Assembly (NCBI GenBank): GCA_030849075.1
Contig: JASAOO010003469.1
Span: forward strand, 1-64,000
Origin: Zelonia costaricensis
Taxonomy: Eukaryota > Euglenozoa > Kinetoplastea > Trypanosomatida > Trypanosomatidae
Direction of reading: 5' to 3'
DNA length: 64,000 nt
The notes beneath the pieces were generated by a model. It was not told the origin of the DNA. It searched no databases and worked only from the letters and a program-made list of their open reading frames with translations. Position numbers and translations under genes: made by a program. Positions within the stretch are counted from its first letter, which is position 1, and every line of letters starts with the position of its first letter. Shown here piece after piece: positions 20,356 to 28,710 of this stretch.

Positions 20356-20747
20356 GTTCAGTGTGTGTGTGTGGGGGGGCCGCCTTAAGGATCCACTACT
20401 GTGTGTGTGTGTGTCGACGAGGAAGTGAGACGCGGCGGTGGGGATGGGTGTCAGGCGGGCGTGGCAGCACGGCAAAAAGAAAAAGCGGTGTGATGAGAGA
20501 AGCGGGATGGAGACCGTGGCGCGCCGCATCACATGTGCACGCGTCGCTGCAGGGCTGGTCGTGCGGCGTCACCGTACGCAGCGCCATTTCGCAGGACCTC
20601 AAGCCCATTGCGTCACATGTAGACGCCGACGAGCCGCCGCGGGCGTGCGGATGCAGTTTGCACTGCAAAACAGGACTGTAGTTTTCTTCTCCTGCACACA
20701 GGTCTGCATGTATCGTGTCTGGCGCCTCTATCGGGGGTGCGTGCCCC
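20356..20747. other. Short spacer
   Basis: Two short GT runs (about 20359-20374 and 20400-20415) and an A-rich purine tract at 20472-20487. No gene seen. Confidence 0.45.
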
Positions 20748-21902
20748 TCACTGAACCTTCTTGCGACCCCACCGCTGCAGCCGCAGCAACGGGTGCCCCG
20801 TGGTGCCCTCGCGGTTTCGCTTCAGGCGCCGCTCGATGCCCTTGACTAGCCTCTGCCTATTGCGCACGTCGTTGCCGGTGAAGGTCATGGTGTGCAGGTG
20901 CCGGTTGTGCTTGATGGCGTGCTTCAACTCCGTCATGCCCACGTCGGTGATGCGGTTGTACGACACGTCGAGGGTCTCGAGGGTGCAGCAGGTGGTCTGG
21001 CGGCCCGTGTCGGCGGCGCGGCGGAAGAAGGCGCGAGGGCCGCGGTGGCTGCGTTGCCCATCACCGGTGCGCAGGATCAGCGCGAGGGCGTGCGCGTCCG
21101 CGTCGGTCAGGGCGCAGTGCGTGCAGATGAGTTCGCGGATGCGGTACAGTCGCAGGCCCGGAACAAAGAGCAGCGGCGCCACGTAGGCGAGCGCCAGGCT
21201 GCGCTGCGCCACCGCGCGTGCCACGGCGTCCGGGGCCCGTCCTCGTCGAGGGCGCTCGTCCGGAAAAAAGTGCGTGGCCGCCGTACCCGGCGGCGGCGGC
21301 GGCATCGGGGCGCCGCTCTCGTCGAAGTGCAGCGGTGGGCCGCCCTCCCCGACACAGCCCAACTGGGTGTGGCTCATGTCGATGCTCGTGACGCAATCGA
21401 CGAGCGCGCGCGCCGCGTCGGTGCGACTTGCAAGAATGACGCGGAGGAGCGCGACGAGGAGCTGCGGGGCGGTCACGTGGGTCGCATCGCAGCGGGTGCC
21501 GCGCAGCCGCGCCTGCACCTCCTCTGCGATGGAAGGCGCCGGCAGCGGGCGACCTGCGTCAGACATAAGCTGCTCGCCTGTCGTGCTGTCGCCCAGCAGC
21601 ACCTCCATCAGCCCCTGCTTCACGTTGCCCTTCGGTTCCTCGGACCTCCACTGCGTCGATGGAAGCGTGAAGAGGTCGTCGCCGGCGCCGACCGCCTCCT
21701 CCGTCCTGTGCCGCCACACGTACGGTTTGCAGCTCAGCGCCGCCTCGCCGCACTGTGTGACGGCGTCGTAGTCGATGGTCACCGCGGCGGTCACGAGGTC
21801 GCTGCCCGGGCCGTACGTGGGGCGGTACAGTGGTGGGATGAAGACGTCGATGCGCGAGGCGGCCACCACCGCCTCCACCGAGGACGTGCGGTCCCCTTCC
21901 AT
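20748..21902 (-). CDS. Leucine-rich-repeat protein
   Basis: The 384-residue protein has a partial leucine-rich-repeat fold of the ribonuclease-inhibitor type. Clear repeat strands are VTSIDMSHTQLG (about 190), LRLYRIRELICTHCALTDAD (about 265) and CTLETLDVSYNRITDVGMTE (about 330). These are followed by LKHAIKHNRHLHTMTFTGND. The repeats are separated by Pro/Arg-rich insertions. The N-terminal 150 residues begin MEGDRTSSVEAVVAASRIDV and have no motif I recognise. The C-terminus is strongly basic (RRLKRNREG ... RWGRKKVQ). No enzymatic domain, signal peptide or membrane segment is visible, so a protein-binding scaffold is the simplest reading. The start is placed at MEGDRT because the upstream in-frame extension is Arg/Pro spacer sequence. 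Confidence 0.82.
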   Translation of the reverse strand: MEGDRTSSVEAVVAASRIDVFIPPLYRPTYGPGSDLVTAAVTIDYDAVTQCGEAALSCKPYVWRHRTEEAVGAGDDLFTLPSTQWRSEEPKGNVKQGLMEVLLGDSTTGEQLMSDAGRPLPAPSIAEEVQARLRGTRCDATHVTAPQLLVALLRVILASRTDAARALVDCVTSIDMSHTQLGCVGEGGPPLHFDESGAPMPPPPPGTAATHFFPDERPRRGRAPDAVARAVAQRSLALAYVAPLLFVPGLRLYRIRELICTHCALTDADAHALALILRTGDGQRSHRGPRAFFRRAADTGRQTTCCTLETLDVSYNRITDVGMTELKHAIKHNRHLHTMTFTGNDVRNRQRLVKGIERRLKRNREGTTGHPLLRLQRWGRKKVQ

Positions 21903-22404
21903 GCAAACGGCTGCGTGATGAAAAACGGGCACCAGCGTGCGCCCTGGCCCTGTGCGTGCGCAGCGGTGCGTACGGGTGTGAGGCGGCCCGTGCGGCAGGC
22001 GACGCAAAACGAAAAGCGTGTGTTGAGGGGAGGAGGGTTGGGGTTAGGGTCGGGGTTGGGGCTGGGGTTGGGGTTGGGGCGGAGAGGGAAAAGGGAAGCG
22101 GGCCCATGCCGAGCTGTTGCGGACGGCGCCCCGTGTGCGAGGAGACGGACGCGCCGCCGCTCCTTGCCCTCGGCGCTCGCTCGCGTGTTCGCTTCGCCCT
22201 GCCCGCTGCGCATGTGTTCGTGTGTTTGGTTTTGGTGCGTGTGTGTGTGTGTGTGTGTGCATGTGTGCCCTGGTGGCGTTAACAGGCGAAAGTAAGCGAC
22301 GAGTCGCTGCGTCTGTGAGAAGCTCATGGCGAGCACACGACGTGGCACGTGTGGAGCCGAGTGCAAGGGGAATGGAGGCGACTGCGCAGTCTCCGCCACG
22401 CGTC
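21903..22404. other. Spacer with telomere-like array and GT repeat
   Basis: Holds the hexamer array at 22035-22080 and a GT microsatellite at about 22239-22260, plus the 3' UTR of the DEAD-box gene. No gene seen. Confidence 0.55.
22035..22080 (+). repeat. Telomere-like GGGTTR hexamer array
   Basis: Seven hexamers in strict register on the plus strand, one of them the exact telomeric unit GGGTTA and the others one- or two-base variants (GGGTTG, GGGTCG, GGGCTG), then a final GGG. Trypanosomatid telomeres are (TTAGGG)n. The array lies 133 bases upstream of the LRR gene ATG. Its transcript would carry the C-rich complement. Confidence 0.85.
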
Positions 22405-24147
22405 TTACACCCCCGCTGCGGTGGTGGCTGCTGCCGCTGCCGCCTCAGTCTGATCAGCGCGGAGGAGGTCCTCGATGGTGCTCATGCGGCCTGGGTGGAA
22501 AGGCAGCTCGAGCGAGCTGCACACCTGCTGCACCTGCCGGCCCGAGGAGGGCGGGTAGAGCACCACCACGTCCCCCTCCGCCCCCATGCGACCCGTGCGG
22601 CCCGCGCAGTGGACAAAGCCCGCCGCTGACGGGCACGTGCCGTACAAGAGGACGTGCGTGATGCCGTTGACGTGCAGGCCGCGGCTGCTGTCGACGCTGC
22701 CCACGCCCACGACCAGCTTCCCCTCGTTGAGGCGTGAGAGAGAGCTGTTGTTCTTCACGTACACGTCGCCGCGCTGCCGCACCACTTGATGGGCACGCAC
22801 GTCCTCGTACACGCCGCTCGGTACAGCCTGCGGCGGCGCGGCTGTGGTGTTGCTGACGGTGGGCAGCGCGTGCAGCGGGGCGGCGAGTGTCCGGGATGCG
22901 TTGAGGACCGCGGGCGCGATGCGGCGCACACCCGCCTCCACCTCCGGGGAGGACAGCAACGCGCAGACCTCGTGCACGCGCGCATCGTCGGTGAAGACGA
23001 GGACGCGCGCATCGGGTCGCTGCATGCAGATGAGCTGCAGCGTCAGCACAAGGCAGCGCTCCAGCGGGTACGCCTTCGAGGCGCCAAAAAAGTAAAACTG
23101 AATCGTTGGCGGAATGGTGTGCTCCACGAAGCTCGTCGTGAGCCGCACGGTGCGGTCGTTGCGCGTCCAGGTGTTGAGCGTCTGCGCCGTGACGCCGTCC
23201 ACCGTCGCACTCGCCGCCACAAGCTGCGCCGGCACCTCCTCTCGGCGGTTGCGGAAGAGGCGGTCGACGAGGTTGGCGCCGCTGAGTCGCTGCCGCCCGT
23301 ACCGCACCTGCGCGTGGATGATCATGTCCGCCTCGTCAAGCACGACGCAGTCCACTTTACGACGCAGCTTCTCGCCAAGGATGGACGGGCTGAGGCGCAT
23401 AACGTCCGCGATGCGCTGCGGTGTGCCAACGAGAACGTGCGGCTGGATGTTGTGCAGCTTCGCGAGCTGCGCCTCCAGCGGAACACTCTCGATGGCGGCC
23501 TGCACGACCTGCGCCGTGCACCCCCCGAAGTGTCGCAGCCACTTGTCGTACTGCAGCGCCAGCTCCTCCGTCGGCACCAGCACGACGGTGTGAAGGCGGT
23601 AGTTGAGCTGGTCGCGAATGATGCGGTTGGCAATGGCCAGGGCGATGCCGAAGCTCTTGCCCGTCCCCGTCTCCGAGTGCGCAATGACGTGTTTGCCTTT
23701 CAGAAACAGCGGCACGAGTGCCCCCTGCAGCTCCGTGAGCCGGTGAATGCGCAGCCGCTTCAGCGCCAACACCAGCGGCACCGTCAGCCCTGCCGCACGG
23801 GGGGAGGTCTGTGCGTAGTAAAGCGGGTGTGCGTCGTTCAGGTTGCCAATGGAGGCGTGCTGCGAGGAGCTCAGCATCTGCGCGGCACCGAGTCGCAGCT
23901 GAATGAGCTGATGCTGCGGCGACATGCCCGACACCGACTCGCCGCTCTTGGCGGCTGCTGGCGAGGGCACGCGGCCTTGTTGATCCTTCATGTAGAAGTA
24001 GCGCTGGGAGACGGGAAGGTTTGCCGCGTGGCGGGCCCCGCCGTCCTGCTGGAGGTACGAGTCGAGGAGAGACGCAGCTGACCCACCGTACTCCACCCGC
24101 ACCCCGGGCAGGTACTTGAGCAGCGTACGGCGTGTCTGCGTGTGCAT
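22405..24147 (-). CDS. Divergent DEAD-box RNA helicase
   Basis: The 580-residue protein has both RecA-like helicase domains. Motif I is SETGTGKS (about 155-162), motif Ia is VPTEELALQ, motif Ib-like is VGTPQRIADV, motif II is DEAD (about 270) and motif III is SAT (about 312). Domain 2 has VFTDDARVHEV (motif IV), SVDSSRGLHV (motif V) and HCAGRTGR (motif VI, about 512). In motif VI the second residue is Cys where HRxGR is usual, and motif V lacks the usual TD.A.RG Asp spacing, so domain 2 is divergent. The N-terminus (MHTQTRRTLLKYLPGVRVEY) is basic with few acidic residues and could be a mitochondrial presequence. RNA remodelling in mitochondrial editing or ribosome assembly is one possibility, but the substrate is not evident. 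Confidence 0.88.
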   Translation of the reverse strand: MHTQTRRTLLKYLPGVRVEYGGSAASLLDSYLQQDGGARHAANLPVSQRYFYMKDQQGRVPSPAAAKSGESVSGMSPQHQLIQLRLGAAQMLSSSQHASIGNLNDAHPLYYAQTSPRAAGLTVPLVLALKRLRIHRLTELQGALVPLFLKGKHVIAHSETGTGKSFGIALAIANRIIRDQLNYRLHTVVLVPTEELALQYDKWLRHFGGCTAQVVQAAIESVPLEAQLAKLHNIQPHVLVGTPQRIADVMRLSPSILGEKLRRKVDCVVLDEADMIIHAQVRYGRQRLSGANLVDRLFRNRREEVPAQLVAASATVDGVTAQTLNTWTRNDRTVRLTTSFVEHTIPPTIQFYFFGASKAYPLERCLVLTLQLICMQRPDARVLVFTDDARVHEVCALLSSPEVEAGVRRIAPAVLNASRTLAAPLHALPTVSNTTAAPPQAVPSGVYEDVRAHQVVRQRGDVYVKNNSSLSRLNEGKLVVGVGSVDSSRGLHVNGITHVLLYGTCPSAAGFVHCAGRTGRMGAEGDVVVLYPPSSGRQVQQVCSSLELPFHPGRMSTIEDLLRADQTEAAAAAATTAAGV

Positions 24148-24774
24148 CTAGGATAAAGTGAGGCAAGGGATGGGTGGAGGAGGGGGAGTGTGTGCCGTGG
24201 TACTGCTACGTCGTACCGGCCCTTGCCGTGTGGAAGCGCAGGGTGCACAATTCGCGAAGTGATGAAGAGCAGCAGGGGAAACATGCGCGCGTCTGAGTTC
24301 TGCAGGCGATGACGCTGCGGGTGTTGGTGCCGCTCATGCACTCGCGGCACCGCATTCTGCGCGCGGGCGTAGGCCAGGGCATGCACCCCTTGTCGCTGAG
24401 AGGGCGTGCGGTTAGGGACATGGGCGGGGGTGGGTGGCGCTTTGGGGTAGGGGAGGGGGGGGGGGGGCGCAGGCCGCTGTGCTACACGACCCCCCTCCCC
24501 CCGCGCACTGTTGCGTTGCTCAACTTTACTTCGTTACGAGAAAGACCTCGCCGAGAGAGAGAGGGGGAGGGGGAAAGGAGGTGTGGAGGGAGTAGGGTCG
24601 ACTCCCGTCCCCCCTGGCGTGTGTGCCACACAACGACCACGAGTGGCGCCGCCTTCGGCATGGACTGGGGCAACCGTCCCCACTCCCGCACATCAAGGGC
24701 ACGTGCGTACCCGTACGCCGACCGATGCCCTTTCTGAGTCTTACCGCGGAGCTGAGCACTGCCTGCTGCTTCTG
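24148..24774. other. Spacer upstream of the DEAD-box gene
   Basis: Purine tracts at 24171-24190 and 24549-24590 and a G run at 24447-24467. These are candidate splice tract and UTR elements. No gene seen. Confidence 0.45.
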
Positions 24775-25365
24775 CTAGACGCTGATGTGAGAGGAGCTGA
24801 GAATGCGGTTCATCCAGAGCCCGTCGCCGAGGTGGTGGATGTTCTCGATGCACGGCCCCTTGTTCTTCTCCCTGATCTCATCCGACGACATCAGCGCCGT
24901 CCCAACGGCCACGGCATGCTCCTTGCCCTCGATGTACACGGCCACAACCTCCCCCTCCTCCACGTCGTCTGAGACGATGCCGCCGGCGGAGGTGACGCCC
25001 TGGCACATGACGTTGGCGCCGGAGACGACGTAGCGGCAGCCGCCGATGTCCACTTGGTGCCACTTGAGCATGAAGGGGTACTTGTGCAACAGCTTGAGGT
25101 GCGGAATGTATGGGCCGCCGTGATGGTTGAAGAAGAGCACCTCTGGCTGCGAGCTGACGAGGGTGATGCAGTGCACCTGGCCCTGGCAGCGGATGATGTA
25201 GATGTCTGACTTCTTCGGCAGGATGTCCTCCCAGTACTCCTCGAGCGCCGGGTACTGCTCCGCCAGCTCGGCGCGCACCTCCTTCTGCTCCTTCTGGCTG
25301 CTGCTCGCAATCTGCGCCACGTTCTCCAACGTGAACTTCTTGAAGAGGTCCGAGGAGGTCGTCAT
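24775..25365 (-). CDS. MCTS1: MCTS1/Tma20 homologue (PUA-domain translation factor)
   Basis: The protein has 196 residues, close to human MCTS1 (181) and yeast Tma20. With DENR/Tma22 it acts on the 40S subunit in reinitiation and recycling of post-termination complexes. The family pattern is clear along the whole length: LFKKF at the start, LPKKSDIYIIRC, then GGPYIPHLKLLHKYPFMLKW and HQVDIGG. The C-terminal PUA domain (about 100-180) has YVVSGANVMCQGVTSAGG, YIEGKEHAVAVG and the final ENIHHLGDGLW. The start is at MTTSSDLF, which leaves a short N-terminal extension relative to the human protein. The DENR partner is not in this window. Confidence 0.96.
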   Translation of the reverse strand: MTTSSDLFKKFTLENVAQIASSSQKEQKEVRAELAEQYPALEEYWEDILPKKSDIYIIRCQGQVHCITLVSSQPEVLFFNHHGGPYIPHLKLLHKYPFMLKWHQVDIGGCRYVVSGANVMCQGVTSAGGIVSDDVEEGEVVAVYIEGKEHAVAVGTALMSSDEIREKNKGPCIENIHHLGDGLWMNRILSSSHISV

Positions 25366-26001
25366 GGTGCCTGCAGTACCGCCGCGTGCGTGCAGAGAAG
25401 CGCAGGGGAGTCGCACGAGGCAAAGAAGGGACGGGGCGGGGGAAGGGCGGGGAGGGCCGAGCGCGAGTCGTGCGGGGGGGGGTGGGCGGGGGGGCGGGGG
25501 AGAGAACGATGGAAGCCGCGTTTCTGTGGTGTGGGCGGTTGCACGTTCGGTCGTGGGGGGTGGTGGTGGTGGTGGTGGTGGTGGTGGATGGATGTGCATG
25601 GACACGCACGGTGCGGCGTGCGCCAGAGAGCGAGAGAGGAGGGTGTGCAGTCCATGACGGCGACATCAGAGAGCGGGTGGTGGAGGACGCGGCGCGGAAA
25701 GCGGATCAAGGTCCGTGTTGCATGTGGTGCGGCGGCGGTTGTGCAACGCGACAGAGGTGTCGCGGCGCCCCTCCGTGTCTGACGTACCCATAGCGAGAGT
25801 AGTGGAATACGCGCAACTCCACACATTCCAGCCCCGCACTCGAAGCGATAGGAAGGCAGTGGAAGTGTGTCCGTGCGTTTAGATGCGGCACATGTGTGTC
25901 CATCTTCTATGTCATGGCACGTGGCTCACGACGAGGAGCTGGCCGGGCTGCCCGCTCCATCGCGCGTCTGCGTGCTGCAGTGGTTCTATACGGTGGCCTT
26001 G
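25366..26001. other. Spacer upstream of MCTS1
   Basis: G-rich purine tract at about 25432-25505 (candidate splice signal) and a TGG trinucleotide run at 25561-25587. No gene seen. Confidence 0.5.
25561..25587. repeat. TGG trinucleotide repeat
   Basis: Nine consecutive TGG units in non-coding spacer. Confidence 0.95.
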
Positions 26002-28212
26002 TCAGGATGGCGACGTCGCGCCCGCCTTCTTGAGCTGCCGCGCCATCTCCGCAGCCTCCTCCTCGGCCAGCAGCGCCTGCAACTGCGCCCGTGTCTCACG
26101 CAGCATCATCGACGAGCCGTGCGAGCTTCCCTCGCTCGCATCCGAGCGCATAGAGGAGTGGAGGCTTAGCGTGCGGTGCGGCAGCGTGTGGGCGCCAGTT
26201 GCCGATGCAGCGGCGGGTTGTGAGGAGGCCGGGGGTGCCTTGCTCGGGTACACCGGCGGGGCAGTGCTCGGTCTCGCTAGCATCCGTGGGAAGGCCGGCG
26301 GCGAGTCCCTGCCGGCGGGTTGGGCCTTCTCGTCTGAGCTGATGTACGAGTCGGACGCCGACGCGTTCGAGGGCGTGTTGATCGGCATGAGATCGACGTC
26401 CACATCACGCTCCTTCTCCTCCTCCTCGTCCGCCTCCTCCTCCGCGCCGACGTCCTTCTCGGGCGAGCCGCCACGCTCCGTGCTGGATGGGGAGGCGGGC
26501 CGCCCGCCGTCGCTGCCGCTCGGTGTGCGCAGGATGTCCACGGAGAAGTCCGGCAGTGGTGTGCGCGACTTGGCAACATCCTCTTGACTGTCATGCCGCG
26601 CCAACGCCCGTCGCAGTGGCCCGCTGCTGGCCAGGAAGGAGCTGAAGTACGACGCGGAGTTGGAGCTGTCGAGTGAGGCGGCGGCAGCGGCGGGGGGTGA
26701 GGGGTGCTGCAACACCGGTGACGGCGCCTTCGCATCGCTCGCGGCCACGCCGGCGCTGTCGGGCGAAACGGGCACACGTGGTGGACTGCGCGCAGAGCGC
26801 AGCGCAGAGGCCCCCACCGCGCTGGAGGCGCCGGAGGTGCGTCCTGTGCCGATAGACGTGGGCGCTGCCACTACTGCGGCTGGTGCCCTCTCGACCGACG
26901 TCACGTGGTGCTCCTCTCTCGTGGACGGCTCACGGTGCGCCTGCTGCTGGTGCTGGTGCTGGTGCTGCGTGCACGCTTTGAGCTCCGTGCTGAGGTGGTG
27001 CAGCGCGGCGCGCACCTCGGTCATGAGCGACTGCTGCTCGGCGGCGGTCTTCTGCGTCGACTGCCCTGCTAGCGTGCGCACGAGCTCCTCGGCGTGTGCC
27101 ACGACGCTGTGTGCGTGCTGGGCGGCGTCGGTGGCGATGCTCTCGAAGAGCTCCGCGAAGAAGGACCGCAACTGGGCCTCTGTGACAGGCGGCGGGGCCG
27201 GCGCCGCGGGTGATGACAGGGGCGCCGGTGGCGCAGGGGTCGAGCGCTCGATGGGAGCCGGTGCAGCGACGGGAATGGTGAGCGGTGCGACGCTGGTCGT
27301 GCTGGCGTCTGTCGGCGTCTCCTGCACGTCGGCGGGGGGAGGCGGCGCGGCTGCGACCCTCGCCGGCGCCTGTCGCTCCTCGTGCAGGATGTACCGCACC
27401 AGCGTGCGCCAGTCCAGCAGCGGCGGAGGCGGTGGACTGAGGGTCTCGCTCGGCGCCGGCACGTACGCGTGACTGCCGCTGCTACCGCGCTCCCGCGGTG
27501 CCGCCCGGGGCGCCTCGTACGACGTGTCGCTTGTCGTCGCAGTGGAGGCGCTGTCATCGTGCGAGGCGTCGACGGGCGTGGCGGGGCTGTGGCGCCGTCG
27601 GTGACGTGCGTGCACGCCGACAGTCTCTGGCCGAGGCGGCGCCGGCAGACTCGCGGGTGCCGCCGCTTGCGCGGCAAAGGCGTTTTCGAGCTTGGTGAGG
27701 AGCTGCGCATTGCGACCGCGCTCGTGCCGCAGCTGCTGCTCTTGCAGCTTCACGGTCGTCTCGAGCTGCGCTACGGCAGTGCGAAGGTTGGCCGTGCCCA
27801 GCGAGAGCGTGTCGCGCTCCTCCACCACGGCGGCCATCGCCTTCTCCAGCGCGCGGTGGCGTGCCTCGAGCGCTTCCAGCTGCCGCGCTGATACGCGCTT
27901 CGCAGCGTGCGTCGCCTGTGCCTCCAACAGGCGCTCCTTCAGGACGTTCTGCGACCAGAGCGCGAACTGCAGAGCGGCCTGCAGCACCTGCGCCAGCTGG
28001 AGCACGTCGCTGTCCGTGTGCTCCCGAATCTCCTTCAGTGAGAGGTCGCAGTCGGCGAGGCCCGAGATGAGGTTGGCCATGAGCGGCAGGTCGGGCGCAT
28101 CGTGGCGCAGCTCCGCGATGTTGACGTACCGCACGTGGGGCCAGGGTAGCGGATGCGTCGGCACCGTTATATAGCGGAAGCGCTGCAGCTCATGCGCGAC
28201 GGAGGTGGACAT
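26002..28212 (-). CDS. DZIP1/Iguana-like N-terminal domain protein
   Basis: The 736-residue protein begins with a module resembling the DZIP1/Iguana N-terminal domain. It has LQRFRYITVPTHPLPWPHVR, then VRYVNIAELRH and a long helix ending in VLQLAQVLQAALQFALWSQN (about residues 8-92). A coiled coil follows (about 95-180: QLEALEARHRALEKAMAAVV and following). The rest is low-complexity, rich in Pro, Ala, Ser and Asp/Glu, with a short helical island near 265 (LLDWRTLVRYILHEE), a CTQHQHQHQQQ tract, and an acidic patch (EEEADEEEEKE). The C-terminus has a basic-acidic helix (TRAQLQALLAEEEAAEMARQ). In animals DZIP1 acts at the base of the cilium, so a basal-body or flagellar role is plausible here. 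The classical C2H2 zinc finger of DZIP1 is not visible. Confidence 0.78.
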   Translation of the reverse strand: MSTSVAHELQRFRYITVPTHPLPWPHVRYVNIAELRHDAPDLPLMANLISGLADCDLSLKEIREHTDSDVLQLAQVLQAALQFALWSQNVLKERLLEAQATHAAKRVSARQLEALEARHRALEKAMAAVVEERDTLSLGTANLRTAVAQLETTVKLQEQQLRHERGRNAQLLTKLENAFAAQAAAPASLPAPPRPETVGVHARHRRRHSPATPVDASHDDSASTATTSDTSYEAPRAAPRERGSSGSHAYVPAPSETLSPPPPPLLDWRTLVRYILHEERQAPARVAAAPPPPADVQETPTDASTTSVAPLTIPVAAPAPIERSTPAPPAPLSSPAAPAPPPVTEAQLRSFFAELFESIATDAAQHAHSVVAHAEELVRTLAGQSTQKTAAEQQSLMTEVRAALHHLSTELKACTQHQHQHQQQAHREPSTREEHHVTSVERAPAAVVAAPTSIGTGRTSGASSAVGASALRSARSPPRVPVSPDSAGVAASDAKAPSPVLQHPSPPAAAAASLDSSNSASYFSSFLASSGPLRRALARHDSQEDVAKSRTPLPDFSVDILRTPSGSDGGRPASPSSTERGGSPEKDVGAEEEADEEEEKERDVDVDLMPINTPSNASASDSYISSDEKAQPAGRDSPPAFPRMLARPSTAPPVYPSKAPPASSQPAAASATGAHTLPHRTLSLHSSMRSDASEGSSHGSSMMLRETRAQLQALLAEEEAAEMARQLKKAGATSPS

Positions 28213-28710
28213 CTTGTATGCAGAGATTGGGAAAGGCAACAACAGAGAGAGACGGAGGTGTCGATGTGCGGCTGTGTGTGCGTGCCGTGTGCCTCTACAT
28301 GGCGGAGGGGAGGGGAAGTGAGGGGGGAGGAGGAAAGAGGAGGAGTGTGCTCGAAAGTGGATTCTGCCGGCAGAAAGCGGTCGAGTGGAGCTCGATGGGT
28401 GTGTGCGGCTTGCGCATCTGGGTTCACTTTCTTTTTTCGGCGGTCGGCTAGTACCCAAGAGCAATCAAATGTTCGGAAATCAGCATCGCGCAACGAAGCA
28501 ACACCGCGACCGAACGCGCGGCGAAGATGAGGGAGGGAGAGAGCGGGAGAGTGTATCGGCAACACGCAAGCGAACAAAAAGAAGGGGGGGGGGGAGGGCG
28601 AGCACGGAGGCATCGGGAGGGGAGGGGAGGGGGGGGGATGGCAAGAGCGAGATCTTCATACACCCGATAGGAGGGAGCAGCTCAAGCGGGCCTCCTCCCT
28701 CGCGTCGCCT
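28213..28710. other. Spacer upstream of the DZIP1-like gene
   Basis: Purine tracts at about 28222-28260, 28301-28350 and 28580-28640 on the plus strand. The first two are candidate splice tracts for the DZIP1-like gene. No gene seen. Confidence 0.5.
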
